Assembly (NCBI RefSeq): GCF_016107705.1
Contig: NZ_JAEHGC010000007.1
Span: 124,001 to 188,000, forward strand
DNA length: 64,000 nt
Reading direction: 5' to 3'
Source: Neobacillus cucumis
GTDB lineage: Bacteria > Bacillota > Bacilli > Bacillales_B > DSM-18226
Positions 36,840 through 46,548 of this stretch are shown in pieces; positions within the stretch are counted from its first letter, which is position 1; every line of letters starts with the position of its first letter. The notes beneath the pieces are model-generated. The model had not been told where the DNA came from, made no database searches, and was given only the letters and a program-made list of their open reading frames with translations. Position numbers and translations under genes: made by a program.

Positions 36840-36968
36840 GGTAACTCCTTTTAATAGATTGTTTTTTCATTCGCTGATTAGCTAGATTTCACACCTCTTT
36901 TAAGTGTATTTAAATCATCTTTATTTATAATACACTTTTATTGTCCGCTTCCTCAAAAACCAATATAC

Positions 36969-37616
36969 CTACACGTCCCTGTTAGAATTCTTTTTAAATA
37001 ACAAAAACGAATATAAGTAGATCCCCGCAATCCCAAAAACTAACGCCGCAAAGAATAGCTGCATTCCAATTGAACCAAGCAAGCCTGCTATAAGAGATAT
37101 AAGTCCAATAGCGACTAAAACATAGCCACCAAATCTATGCGTTTTTTTCCACACATATTCCGAGGCAAGTGTCCATGGTGATCGAAAACCAATAAAATAA
37201 TTATGGCGAATTTGCGCCATGTAATTACCTAGGACAATGAAAAGTATTCCAAAAAGTATGGGTACTACCTTTTGAAAAGGGACATGAAGCCCAAGTGCAC
37301 TTGCAATGGCAATTAGGTTCATACAGGATAAAAACAGGATAATCACCAGATTCATAATTGAGTAGGCGTTTTTATGCAATTTATAGGATTGCTTTTTCGG
37401 ATCTATTGCTGGTAAATAGTTTAGGAAAAAGAATAAGATAATAGGCAATGCACCAAGGCTGACAAGTTCCAGTTTTGGTCCATAGCGGTTAACGTCGCCA
37501 TTGATGCCCCAATGCACAGGCACTTTGGCCGGTAAATTTGGATAGGCTAAGAGATTTAGCAGCAATGTAATGATTGCAATTCCCATTGTTATATAATAAA
37601 GCTTATTTTTCCTCAC
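36969..37616 (-). CDS. sdpI: SdpI-family immunity/membrane protein
   Basis: A 215-residue membrane protein with about six hydrophobic segments, the DUF1648 motif LPAKVPVHWGINGDVNRYG and the SdpI motif GNYMAQIRHNYFIGFRSPWTLASEYVWKKTHR. SdpI protects Bacillus subtilis from the SdpC toxin. It follows sdpR by 13 bases. No sdpABC genes are in the window. Confidence 0.88.
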   Translation of the reverse strand: MRKNKLYYITMGIAIITLLLNLLAYPNLPAKVPVHWGINGDVNRYGPKLELVSLGALPIILFFFLNYLPAIDPKKQSYKLHKNAYSIMNLVIILFLSCMNLIAIASALGLHVPFQKVVPILFGILFIVLGNYMAQIRHNYFIGFRSPWTLASEYVWKKTHRFGGYVLVAIGLISLIAGLLGSIGMQLFFAALVFGIAGIYLYSFLLFKKNSNRDV

Positions 37617-37629
37617 GCGCTTCTCCCCC

Positions 37630-37884
37630 TTAACTTTTTTTATCTAGCAGCCACTTGATGACATCCTGCAAAATAGTGGAATTTAACGAGTAAAGGATAA
37701 ACTGGCCCTTTTTTTCATCAAGAACTAATCCTGCAGATTTAAGGATTTTCAGATGATTGCTGATGGAAGGCTTGCTCATATCGAATTGGTCGGCAATTTC
37801 ACCCGCTGTTAAATCTTGCTCTTTCAACAAATCAAGAATTTTTCTTCTTGTTGGATCGGCTAGTGCCTTAAAAACTTCGTTCAT
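37630..37884 (-). CDS. sdpR: ArsR-family repressor SdpR
   Basis: The 84-residue winged-helix protein (MNEVFKALADPTRRKILDLL, MSKPSISNHLKILKSAGLV) lacks the ArsR metal-binding cysteines, as does SdpR. In Bacillus subtilis it represses its own sdpRI operon and is titrated by toxin-bound SdpI at the membrane. A perfect dyad lies just upstream. Confidence 0.88.
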   Translation of the reverse strand: MNEVFKALADPTRRKILDLLKEQDLTAGEIADQFDMSKPSISNHLKILKSAGLVLDEKKGQFILYSLNSTILQDVIKWLLDKKS

Positions 37885-37900
37885 TTAAGCCTCTCCTTTT

Positions 37901-37924
37901 ATATTTAGTTAATTATCTAAATAT
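37901..37924 (-). promoter_or_regulatory. Palindromic operator upstream of sdpR
   Basis: ATATTTAG and CTAAATAT form perfect 8-base arms around TTAATTAT, 17 bases before the sdpR start. The position suits autorepression by SdpR. Confidence 0.65.
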
Positions 37925-37947
37925 AAAATACCATATTTTTGAAATAA

Positions 37948-37970
37948 AAAAAGACCAAAATGGCCTTTTT
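37948..37970 (-). terminator. Terminator of the isoprenoid synthase gene
   Basis: On the minus strand AAAAAGGCCA pairs with TGGTCTTTTT (one mismatch) around a short loop, with seven T residues. It lies 8 bases past the stop codon. Confidence 0.75.
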
Positions 37971-37977
37971 CATTCAA

Positions 37978-40323
37978 TCAACGTTCCCGGTTTACCATAT
38001 AATTCAATAAATGCTTCAAAAAAGTGATATTGCGCGGCACTTCTTGCAGCGCCTCGATTGCCAGACAATAATGTTCCCACATCGCTTTTCGAGCGCCCTC
38101 CGCCCCAAGGATAGACACGAAAGTCGAGCGGTTATTTTCAGCATCTATTCCGACTGGTTTTCCAAGTAAGACCCGATCCCCTTCCACATCTAGCAGATCA
38201 TCCTTAATCTGAAAAGCAATGCCGGCATGGCGGGCAAAATTTTTCAAGGCCGTCATTTCATCTTCCTCAACCTGGGCTAGAATCGCTGGCATGATGAGTG
38301 ACGCCTCAAAGGCTATTCCCGTTTTATAAAAGCACATCGTATTCAATTGTTCGAGTGTCATTGGTTTCCCTTTAGACTCTAAGTCCATCGCCTGTCCCAT
38401 ACACATACTCTCTGTAACACGAGAAGAATACTGAATCAACTGCAGCACTGTTTTCGCATCAAACTGGTCAAGAGAGGCTTGTTCTTCTGTCGCCTTTTGA
38501 ATTAAGAAGATGCCGGATAATTCAGCAATAGCCGCATTATATGTCTGATGGAGTGTAGGACGCCCCCTGCGGGTAGATGCATTATCCTGGGATGGCAAAT
38601 CATCAAAAATAAGCGAGGCAGTATGCATATATTCCAAAGATTTTAACAGAGGTACCATCGCTTGCGGATGAAATCCATATGCGTTAACCCCCATCACCCA
38701 AGTAATAATGGGTCTCAGCCGCTTTCCATCACCTTCCAAACTGTAATTTGCAGCCTCAATGATTGAATCGTGAAACTCAACTTTGGGAATCGGCAAAAGT
38801 CGATTCATCTGATCACGTATACCCTCAATCGTATTAGAAAATTCATCCTGTTCTTTCCGTTCATTTTTCAAGTTAGTAATTACATGATCTCGAAGCAGTT
38901 TATCAAAGAAATCTACATCAGCTGCTTTTCGGACCATTTTTTGAATCAGACGATTGAATTTTGGTACACCGGAAGCAAATAACCCCATCACTTCATTGTA
39001 TTTTTCTGTACCCATTCGTTCTTTAAAACGTTTTAGACCATTAATGGCGCGATCGAGTATCACTTCACAGGTCTTTAGATCTGAGTGATACACGTTATGA
39101 ATTAAATTGGCGATAACCGTCCAGTATAACTCGAAGGGGTTGATTAGATCCTTACGTTGCAGATGATATTTTAGATAATAGGTATAGGGAGTTACCGCAG
39201 CATCCTCCCAATCATTAAACATATCAGCAAAATCATCCGCCAACTGATTATAAATGCCGTAAAAGAAGGTACGGTTGTCAAAACCCTCGTCCTCAGGGGC
39301 ACTAATAACATACCTGGCAATCAATCGGGAAAAAGAAGATTTTAAAATGATAGGAAGATAAAGTTCTTCATTGGTATAGTTTGGATTGGATAGATTCTTT
39401 TCACGGTCCACTTCCTGAGCATGAAAGAATACAAAGGATTGCTCAAAAAATTTTTTACATGTTTTAGGTCGTTGATGGGCCTTAATATATTCAAAGGCTT
39501 CTCGAAGTTCTGCATGAATCGGGCGAATCATGTCTTCAATCGCAAAAGCCCACTCCCCCAGCTCAGGAACATTACCAGTAATAAGGGTGGTCCGGATTAG
39601 ATTGGAATATTGTTTTTTCTCTTCATCGGATAAGACTTTGGCATCGAGAAGGTCGTCAATAAAAGGGTAGGTCAGCCCATACGAATATCCCAATCGAATC
39701 GCTTCATCCAGTTTGTGGGCACGTTCTTTCGGCGAAATCTCCTTGTCCATCTCCTCCGTCACGTGCATGACGACGCCGCCAATGATTTTTATTAATTTTC
39801 GCTGGGCATTCTCCGCGTCCATCCCCTTTGGAATTGTTTCGGAAACCGTCTTAAGTTTATTGATCAACCAGATAATCGTAGATTCAATACGTTCCTTCTG
39901 GCCCCACCGATACATTCCGGCCAAACTAAACATTTCTGTTTTGAGAGGCTGTGTCAGTTGATTTTTCAAGTGATCAACTACCTGACGGATTCTCTTTTGT
40001 GTGTCAGGAGAATCCAAGGCTTTACCCAAATCCCGCATAAAAATATATGAGATACTTCGATCTAAATACGGATCTAGTTTTCCTGTATAATCAAGCCATC
40101 GGATATGATTGTAATATCCTGTTCTTTCTTTTTTACGTGAAAAAAAAGAGAGGGATGGATAACGATGAATATGATTATGTTTCCAGGACTGAATGTCTTT
40201 TGATAAGACAGAGACAAAAGTCTTTTGCTGAACCTGGATAAACAGTGATTGAAAATATTGCGCAGCCTTTTCTTCAGCTTGTCGGTAGCATGCATCTGTA
40301 TCAAAAATTAAGTCCTTATTCAT
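37978..40323 (-). CDS. Two-domain isoprenoid synthase: C-terminal prenyl diphosphate synthase fused to an N-terminal terpene-synthase-like domain
   Basis: The protein has 781 residues, over twice the usual prenyl synthase length. Numbers here count from an ATG three codons upstream. The C-terminal ~290 residues are a standard trans-prenyltransferase: GDGKRLRP (534-541), first Asp-rich motif DDLPSQD (577-583) and second DDLLD (711-715). The N-terminal ~490 residues are all-helical and show DDLLD (226-230) and an NSE-like DDFADMFND (366-374). These are 140 residues apart, matching the 134-residue spacing in the C-terminal half. This suggests two isoprenoid-synthase folds, one making and one using a polyprenyl diphosphate, as in fungal bifunctional terpene synthases. 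The cyclase role is inferred. The start is the ATG with AGAGGG ten bases upstream. Confidence 0.75.
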   Translation of the reverse strand: MNKDLIFDTDACYRQAEEKAAQYFQSLFIQVQQKTFVSVLSKDIQSWKHNHIHRYPSLSFFSRKKERTGYYNHIRWLDYTGKLDPYLDRSISYIFMRDLGKALDSPDTQKRIRQVVDHLKNQLTQPLKTEMFSLAGMYRWGQKERIESTIIWLINKLKTVSETIPKGMDAENAQRKLIKIIGGVVMHVTEEMDKEISPKERAHKLDEAIRLGYSYGLTYPFIDDLLDAKVLSDEEKKQYSNLIRTTLITGNVPELGEWAFAIEDMIRPIHAELREAFEYIKAHQRPKTCKKFFEQSFVFFHAQEVDREKNLSNPNYTNEELYLPIILKSSFSRLIARYVISAPEDEGFDNRTFFYGIYNQLADDFADMFNDWEDAAVTPYTYYLKYHLQRKDLINPFELYWTVIANLIHNVYHSDLKTCEVILDRAINGLKRFKERMGTEKYNEVMGLFASGVPKFNRLIQKMVRKAADVDFFDKLLRDHVITNLKNERKEQDEFSNTIEGIRDQMNRLLPIPKVEFHDSIIEAANYSLEGDGKRLRPIITWVMGVNAYGFHPQAMVPLLKSLEYMHTASLIFDDLPSQDNASTRRGRPTLHQTYNAAIAELSGIFLIQKATEEQASLDQFDAKTVLQLIQYSSRVTESMCMGQAMDLESKGKPMTLEQLNTMCFYKTGIAFEASLIMPAILAQVEEDEMTALKNFARHAGIAFQIKDDLLDVEGDRVLLGKPVGIDAENNRSTFVSILGAEGARKAMWEHYCLAIEALQEVPRNITFLKHLLNYMVNRER

Positions 40324-40472
40324 CGAAAACATTCCCTCTAGTTTATTTTTCTATTTTTAAAAAATATCCTATATCTAGTAATTATACAAAAGTTTTCATT
40401 CTAAACTATTAAAATATATTTATATATAGTCCTAAAACAACGGCTTTATACATTTTTCCTTAAAGGAAATTG

Positions 40473-40510
40473 AAAAGACCTGTTCCCTCATTACAGGAAC
40501 AGGTCTTTTT
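40473..40510 (-). terminator. Terminator of the ribose operon
   Basis: AAAAGACCTGTTCC pairs perfectly with GGAACAGGTCTTTT around a 9-base loop, with A/T runs on both sides. It is 12 bases past the rbsB stop. Confidence 0.9.
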
Positions 40511-40522
40511 GAAAGAACTCAT

Positions 40523-41440
40523 TTAGTTTTTTGTCACAAGTTTTAATGGTGCTGGAATCTTTTTTGCTACCTTTTTACCCTGAACCACATCTCTGCCGGC
40601 ATCAACAGCAAGTTTTCCGATTAATTCCGGCTGTTGAGCAACCGTTGCTTCCATTTTTCCAGCTTTAATGGCTTTCAGTGCATCATCATTTCCGTCAAAT
40701 CCAATGACCATAATATTTTTACCAGAACTATTGATCGCTTCAATCGCCCCCAATGCCATTTCATCATTATGGGCAAAGACTGCTTGAATATCCGGATTTG
40801 CTTGAAGTAAATTTTCCATTACCGTTAATCCCTTGGTCCGGTCAAAATCAGCAGATTGTTGCTCTACTACATTTAATTTCTGATCGGCGATATTATGAAA
40901 CCCTTTTCCCCGTTCACGTGTGGCGGAGGCACCTGGTACACCTTCAAGTTCAGCAACTTTTGCTTTCTCCCCAAGCTCTTTCACAATGTAATTCCCTGCC
41001 ATTTCTCCGCCTTTGATATTATCTGAAGCGACTAATGCTGCAACTTTCCCTTTATCAGCAGAACGGTCAAGCGTAATAACAGGAATTCCAATATTGTTTG
41101 CAGATTGAACAGCTGTTGAAATTGCGGCAGAATCTGTCGGGTTAATTAGCAAAACGTCAACACCCTGCTGAATTAAATCTTCTACATCATTTATTTGCTT
41201 TGCAGAGTCATTTTGTGCATCAACAACCTTTACTTCCATTCCCAATACCTTCGCTTCTTTTTGGACCCCATTTTTTAAAGAAACGAAAAACGGATTGTTT
41301 AAGGTGGAAACGGATAGGCCAATCTTCACATCTTTTAAATTTTCCTTTTTCGCCGGCTTAGCCCATTCAGGCGGCTGCATCGAACAGGCGCCCAAAAGCA
41401 AGAGCGATAATGATATCAATAGTACAGCTAATTTTTTCAT
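40523..41440 (-). CDS. rbsB: Ribose ABC transporter substrate-binding lipoprotein RbsB
   Basis: The 305-residue protein has a lipoprotein signal peptide ending LLLLGACSMQ (lipid-anchored Cys). A type I periplasmic-binding fold follows (IGLSVSTLNNPFFVSLKNGVQ, DVLLINPTDSAAI, VFAHNDEMALGAIEA). It captures ribose outside the membrane for RbsAC. The ATG follows AAGGAGAGAA. Confidence 0.95.
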   Translation of the reverse strand: MKKLAVLLISLSLLLLGACSMQPPEWAKPAKKENLKDVKIGLSVSTLNNPFFVSLKNGVQKEAKVLGMEVKVVDAQNDSAKQINDVEDLIQQGVDVLLINPTDSAAISTAVQSANNIGIPVITLDRSADKGKVAALVASDNIKGGEMAGNYIVKELGEKAKVAELEGVPGASATRERGKGFHNIADQKLNVVEQQSADFDRTKGLTVMENLLQANPDIQAVFAHNDEMALGAIEAINSSGKNIMVIGFDGNDDALKAIKAGKMEATVAQQPELIGKLAVDAGRDVVQGKKVAKKIPAPLKLVTKN

Positions 41441-41453
41441 AAAAATTCTCTCC

Positions 41454-42425
41454 TTATGCTGATTTCTTCCGATCAAGTAATACAGCAATGATGATTACAA
41501 TCCCTTTTACTACTTGTTGATAGAATGAAGATACACCAAGAAGATTTAAACCATTGTTTAATGTACCAATAATTAACGCACCGATCAGCGTTCCAAAAAT
41601 TCTTCCTTTCCCTCCTGAAAGGCTTGTCCCTCCTAATACAACTGCCGCGATGGCATCGAGTTCATAGGAAGTACCGGCTGTCGGTTGCGCTGAATTCAAT
41701 CGTGATGTTAAAATCGCTCCTGCTAACGCAGCAAGTAAACCGGAAAGACCGTAAATGATCAGCTTCACATTTGGTACTTTAATACCCGAAATTAGCGCGG
41801 CCTTTTCATTTCCTCCGATGGCATAGGTTTTTCGGCCAAATGGGGTTTTATGAAGAACAATATATAATAATACAAACGTTACAATCATCGTAATCGCAGG
41901 AACAGGAATTCCCAGAAAATAACCACGGCCAAATAACTGGAATAAGTAATTATCGCCTAACCCTGTGATTGGGTTTCCTTTTGTATAAACAAGTGTCAAA
42001 CCTCTAAAGGCTGTCATCGTCGCCAATGTGGCAATGAATGGAGCCATTTTTCCTTTTGTAATCAAGAGTCCATTGACCATTCCCATGATTCCGCCAAGAA
42101 TACAACCGACAATAATCGCCAAGATCGGATCAAGACCCGATACAATCATACCTGCCGTTAAAGAACTGGATAGGGCTAGAATCGCACCGACTGATAAATC
42201 AATTCCTCCTGTTAAAATAACAAAGGTCATACCGAATGCGATTAACGCATTGATGGCCACTTGGCGCAATAAGTTTAGTATATTTAAAGGTTCTAGAAAA
42301 CTTGGATTTAATATGGAAACAATCACAATTAAAATAATAAGTCCGAGAAGCGGTCCAAGTTTCTGCGTAATCGTATTCATAAAATTTGCCTTGCCAGCTT
42401 TTGTCCCTTCATTGATTGCGTTCAT
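41454..42425 (-). CDS. rbsC: Ribose ABC transporter permease RbsC
   Basis: A 323-residue permease of the BPD_transp_2 family with about ten hydrophobic helices, containing FVILTGGIDLSVGAILALSS and AAVVLGGTSLSGGKGRIFGTL. It begins one base after the rbsA stop. Confidence 0.95.
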   Translation of the reverse strand: MNAINEGTKAGKANFMNTITQKLGPLLGLIILIVIVSILNPSFLEPLNILNLLRQVAINALIAFGMTFVILTGGIDLSVGAILALSSSLTAGMIVSGLDPILAIIVGCILGGIMGMVNGLLITKGKMAPFIATLATMTAFRGLTLVYTKGNPITGLGDNYLFQLFGRGYFLGIPVPAITMIVTFVLLYIVLHKTPFGRKTYAIGGNEKAALISGIKVPNVKLIIYGLSGLLAALAGAILTSRLNSAQPTAGTSYELDAIAAVVLGGTSLSGGKGRIFGTLIGALIIGTLNNGLNLLGVSSFYQQVVKGIVIIIAVLLDRKKSA

Positions 42426-42426
42426 C

Positions 42427-43908
42427 TCACTGACCTCCCGTTGCCAATGTCATAATTTTTTCCTGGGTTGCTTCATCACTTTTCAATTCACCGCTTATTT
42501 TTCCTTCATGAACCACGAGAATTCGGTCGCTCATTCCAAGAATCTCAGGAAGCTCCGATGAAACCATGATAATGGCGACTCCCCGATCCGTCAGCTCGTT
42601 CATCAGTTGATAGATTTCTCTTTTTGCCCCAACGTCTACACCTCTCGTTGGTTCATCCAATATCAGTACCTTCGGCCCAATTCCAACCCATTTGGCAATG
42701 ACTACTTTTTGCTGATTCCCCCCAGATAAACTTCCAACTGCAATATCAGCTGATTCCGTTTTTACAGTCAAGCGTTTGATCAGCAGATTGACAAAGTCTT
42801 TTTCACTTTTTTCTTTAATAATCCCTTTCGGAGCAAAACTATAAAGGGAGGGCAAAACCATATTTTCCTTGATCGAAAAATCTAAGATCAGCCCTTCATC
42901 TTTTCGGTCCTCTGTGATAAAACCTATACCTGCTTTCACAGCCTGGTCAGGAGATTTGATGGCCGTTTTCTTACCATTCAGCCAAATTTCGCCGCTGTTA
43001 AAGGAATCCAGTCCAAAGATTGCCCGCATGATTTCCGTTCTCCCTGCTCCCATTAATCCGGAAATCCCAACGATTTCGCCAGATCGAACAGAAAAATTCA
43101 CATCATGGAATACTCCATTTTTGGTTAGCCCTTTTACTTCCAGTACCGTTTCGCCTGGTTTTGATGTTCTTTTTGGAAACCTGTCTGTTAATTCCCTTCC
43201 GACCATTTTCCTCACGACTTCATCAAAATTTGTATCGGGAATAGCCTTTGTATCAACGGTCTTGCCATCGCGCATGACAGTAATTCGATCACAAATGGCA
43301 AAGATTTCTTCCATACGGTGAGAAATATAGACAATTGATACTCCTTCTTTTTTCAAGGAAGCAATCACATCAAAAAGCTTGCTGATTTCTCTTTCTGTCA
43401 AAGCGGCCGTTGGTTCGTCCATGATAATGACCTTGGCATCCGTCATTAACGCCTTAGCGATTTCAATCATCTGCTGTTCTCCTACAGAGCAGCCACTAGC
43501 CTCTTGATCGAGAGGAATCGAAACGGCTAATCGGTCAAACTGCTGTTTAGCTAACGCTTTCATTTCTTTTGTTTTTAACAAACCAAGAGGGGACTTCAAT
43601 TCTTTGCCGATAAACAAATTTTCTAAAACGGTCATGTCCGGCCAAATATTTAGTTCCTGATGGATGAAGGTAATCCCGTTTTGTTCGGCTTCTTTCGGGT
43701 TTTTAAAATAGGTTTCCTTGCCATCAATGGTGATGGTGCCTTGGTCATGCGTATGAAGTCCTGTCAGCACATTCATCATAGTTGATTTTCCGGCTCCATT
43801 TTCGCCCATTAATGCGTGGACTTCCCCGTCTAATAGTTCAAAATCAACACCTGTTAAGACTTGATTGGTACCAAATGCTTTATAGATGTTCTGCATCGAA
43901 ATGCGCAT
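42427..43908 (-). CDS. rbsA: Ribose ABC transporter ATPase RbsA
   Basis: The 493-residue duplicated ATPase has Walker [10 protein letters not shown] near residue 37, Walker [14 protein letters not shown], then a second domain with [23 protein letters not shown] and [16 protein letters not shown]. Energises ribose uptake. Confidence 0.96.
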   Translation of the reverse strand: MRISMQNIYKAFGTNQVLTGVDFELLDGEVHALMGENGAGKSTMMNVLTGLHTHDQGTITIDGKETYFKNPKEAEQNGITFIHQELNIWPDMTVLENLFIGKELKSPLGLLKTKEMKALAKQQFDRLAVSIPLDQEASGCSVGEQQMIEIAKALMTDAKVIIMDEPTAALTEREISKLFDVIASLKKEGVSIVYISHRMEEIFAICDRITVMRDGKTVDTKAIPDTNFDEVVRKMVGRELTDRFPKRTSKPGETVLEVKGLTKNGVFHDVNFSVRSGEIVGISGLMGAGRTEIMRAIFGLDSFNSGEIWLNGKKTAIKSPDQAVKAGIGFITEDRKDEGLILDFSIKENMVLPSLYSFAPKGIIKEKSEKDFVNLLIKRLTVKTESADIAVGSLSGGNQQKVVIAKWVGIGPKVLILDEPTRGVDVGAKREIYQLMNELTDRGVAIIMVSSELPEILGMSDRILVVHEGKISGELKSDEATQEKIMTLATGGQ

Positions 43909-43979
43909 TCATATCACCTCATTCGATTTGGAAAAAACGGAGAGAGACATTACAAAAACGTCCAGCCCGATTTTACCTC

Positions 43980-44375
43980 TTAAAAAAATACACCTGACTG
44001 TAATATACAATTGGCATAGGGTGTAACTTCGCCTGTTCGGATAATGGCTTTTGCCTTGTTGGTTAATTGCTTAAACTCTTCATGCGAAACCTTTGCCATT
44101 TCAATACCGGTAAATTTTCTTTTTAAAAATTGCTCTATTTCTGGATTGCCTTGTTCTATTTCGGTGGCGATGATACATTTTTCAATCACCATGTCATCCG
44201 CAACTGCATCGGTAATCTCCTTAAAAGTTGGCAACCCGGGTTTAATCGCTAAATCGATTTTTGTTACACCTTCGGGTATTGGCAACCCGGCATCGGCGAT
44301 GACAATATAATCAGTATGACCGAGGTCGGTTAAAACCTTGGAAATATGACTATTTAAAATTCCATGGCGTTTCAT
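43980..44375 (-). CDS. rbsD: D-ribose pyranase RbsD
   Basis: The 131-residue protein starts [22 protein letters not shown], with the catalytic His20, and ends [14 protein letters not shown]. It interconverts pyranose and furanose forms of ribose before phosphorylation. It starts one base after rbsK; a 71-base gap separates it from rbsA. Confidence 0.95.
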   Translation of the reverse strand: MKRHGILNSHISKVLTDLGHTDYIVIADAGLPIPEGVTKIDLAIKPGLPTFKEITDAVADDMVIEKCIIATEIEQGNPEIEQFLKRKFTGIEMAKVSHEEFKQLTNKAKAIIRTGEVTPYANCILQSGVFF

Positions 44376-44376
44376 G

Positions 44377-45255
44377 TTACAAACTCCCCTCTACTGCTTT
44401 TCTTGTTGGCATACCGCCCTGCGCCCCAAATTTAGTCACTGAAAGAGAGGCTGCGCGATTGGCAAAACGGACACTTGCTTCAACGCTCTTTCCTTCCGCT
44501 AACGCGACGGCAAAGGCAGCATTGAACGTATCGCCTGCTCCTGTGGTATCAATCGCTTCTACTGGAAAGGAAGGAACGACTACTTCTTTTTCCCCATCGT
44601 GGAAGCGAACGCCGTTTTTACCTTCTGTGATGAACACTTTGTTTGGATATTGTTTTAAGGCAGTATGAAGGTCTTGATTTTCAAAAAGAATGGAAGCCTC
44701 AGATTCATTTGGTGTAAGATAGGCTGCCTTTTCAATGACCTCCTTAGAGATTGGCCTTGCCGGTGCAGGATTTACCAAAAGAGGAACACCGAATTCATGG
44801 CATTTTTCGCAAACATATTCAACTGTTTCTTCAGGAATCTCTTGCTGAATCAAAACAATATCTGATTTACGAATGACATCGAGCGCTTTTTCGACGAAAT
44901 CAGGTGTTACATAATTGTTTGCACCCTTAACAACAATAATGCTGTTGTCACCATCAGCAAGGGTAATATGAGCTGTTCCACTTTCTAAATGTGTAACCGG
45001 TTCCACATAAGTGGTAAAAACGCCATTTTCTTTAAAATTATCAAGAATGGTTTTTCCAAATTCATCGCCACCAATACATCCAACCATATAAACCTCTGCT
45101 CCTAATCTTGCAGCAGCAACTGCCTGGTTGGCTCCTTTCCCGCCAGGCACAGTTTTAAAAGATTCACCAAGAATCGTTTCACCCTTATTTGGACGTCTTG
45201 GGGCTGTAACAACTAAATCCATCGATGAACTTCCAATAACGGTTATTTTAGCCAT
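44377..45255 (-). CDS. rbsK: Ribokinase RbsK
   Basis: The 292-residue PfkB-family kinase has [15 protein letters not shown] and the anion-hole/catalytic motif [17 protein letters not shown]. It phosphorylates ribose at O5. The start is the ATG after GAAAGGTTGAAG and overlaps the rbsR end by eight bases. Confidence 0.95.
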   Translation of the reverse strand: MAKITVIGSSSMDLVVTAPRRPNKGETILGESFKTVPGGKGANQAVAAARLGAEVYMVGCIGGDEFGKTILDNFKENGVFTTYVEPVTHLESGTAHITLADGDNSIIVVKGANNYVTPDFVEKALDVIRKSDIVLIQQEIPEETVEYVCEKCHEFGVPLLVNPAPARPISKEVIEKAAYLTPNESEASILFENQDLHTALKQYPNKVFITEGKNGVRFHDGEKEVVVPSFPVEAIDTTGAGDTFNAAFAVALAEGKSVEASVRFANRAASLSVTKFGAQGGMPTRKAVEGSL

Positions 45256-46237
45256 TTTCTTCAACCTTTCTTGTTGTTTGCCTTTCAATAAATGTAACAG
45301 GCAATTGAATATTTTTATGTTCCATTTTTTTTTCGTCTATGATTTGAATCAATAATTTTGCTGCTTCTCTTCCCATATCATAGGCAGGCTGGCGAATCGT
45401 CGACAAAGCCGGGTACAATAAGCTGCTGAGCGGGATATCATCATATCCGATAATTTGCAATTCGTCCGGAACAGAAATCCCTCTTCTTAATGCCTCATGC
45501 AAAATTGCCGCTGCACCAAGATCATTACTGGCAATCACTCCGTCTGTCTCCGGAAACTTTTCAAATAATTCTTTCGCTATTTTATCTGCATCGTAAAAGG
45601 TAAAAGAAGCCGTAGTCATCACATTAAAATTAACATTATAATTACAAAGCTCATTGATTGCGCCTTTAAACCGGTCTTGTGCTGTCCTTAATTCAATCGG
45701 TCCCCGAAGCAGCGTAATTCGCTTGCTACCTCTTTTAATCATTTCCTGTGCGGCCAGTTTTCCACCGGCCAAGCCATCTGCATAAACGGATGGATGTTCA
45801 TTAGCTGTCCGATCCATAAATACGACTGGAAAATCTAAATTTTCATAATAGCTCATTTCGGTCTGATTGGTTGCAGATATGATACCGATTACATTATTTT
45901 GTTTAAAGGTATCGATATAATCAATTTCTTTCTTGGGCTTTTCATCAGCGTTGCCAATGATCAGCCTTAGACCATGTTCCTGCATCTCATCCTCTACCCC
46001 GCGCGCTAGCTCGGGAAAGAACGGATTTCGAATATCCGGAAGCAATAGGCCGATTAATCTGGATTTTTTCTTATAGAGCGATCTTGCTACTTCATTTGGT
46101 TTGTAATTTAATTCTTGAATCGCTTTCTCGACAAGCTTTCTCGTATCTTCATGGATATAACCTTTATCATTCAAGGCTCTTGAAACCGTCGCTACAGATA
46201 CTCCAGCTTTTTTCGCGACATCTCGTATTGTAGCCAT
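45248..46237 (-). CDS. rbsR: LacI-family ribose operon repressor RbsR
   Basis: The 329-residue protein has an N-terminal LacI helix-turn-helix (MATIRDVAKKAGVSVATVSRALN) and a periplasmic-binding-type effector domain. It is the first gene of its own operon, with an operator at the transcription start. Start is the ATG after AGAGGTGAAAC. Confidence 0.93.
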   Translation of the reverse strand: MATIRDVAKKAGVSVATVSRALNDKGYIHEDTRKLVEKAIQELNYKPNEVARSLYKKKSRLIGLLLPDIRNPFFPELARGVEDEMQEHGLRLIIGNADEKPKKEIDYIDTFKQNNVIGIISATNQTEMSYYENLDFPVVFMDRTANEHPSVYADGLAGGKLAAQEMIKRGSKRITLLRGPIELRTAQDRFKGAINELCNYNVNFNVMTTASFTFYDADKIAKELFEKFPETDGVIASNDLGAAAILHEALRRGISVPDELQIIGYDDIPLSSLLYPALSTIRQPAYDMGREAAKLLIQIIDEKKMEHKNIQLPVTFIERQTTRKVEENG

Positions 46238-46254
46238 TTTTGTTTCACCTCTTA

Positions 46255-46304
46255 TGTGTAACCGATTACACATTTAGATTAGCACAGATATTTTAGATAT
46301 GCAA
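46255..46304 (-). promoter_or_regulatory. rbs promoter with RbsR operator / cre
   Basis: TTGCAT (46299-46304) and TAATCT (46276-46281) are 17 bases apart. Directly downstream is the perfect-armed dyad TGTGTAATCGGTTACACA (46255-46272), which covers the start point. Its core TGTAATCGGTTACA matches every position of the CcpA cre consensus, so both RbsR repression and glucose repression are likely. Confidence 0.85.
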
Positions 46305-46395
46305 TAAAGAAATTCTTTTTAATTTGTTATCTTTTCAATCACCTTTAATGTGCCCATCATTGAAAATAATTAAAGGCTTGGGTCAGTATCCTGGT

Positions 46396-46548
46396 ATGGT
46401 AAAAGGTGAACTCCGCAGGGGGACTACCCCTACATTTGTACCTCGGGAAGAAATAACTATTAAAATTCTTCAAAATGGTTATTTGTCCGTTTCAGAAAAA
46501 AACCGGTCTCATACTATACGAATGAATGAAAAGGAGGAATACAAATGA
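46396..46548 (+). CDS. Possible 50-residue protein overlapping the next gene
   Basis: A short frame (MVKGELRRGTTPTFVPREE at the start) ends in TGA that overlaps the next ATG as ATGA, which would allow coupling. No ribosome site precedes its ATG, and upstream TTG/ATG alternatives are no better. Reality uncertain. Confidence 0.3.
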   Translation: MVKGELRRGTTPTFVPREEITIKILQNGYLSVSEKNRSHTIRMNEKEEYK

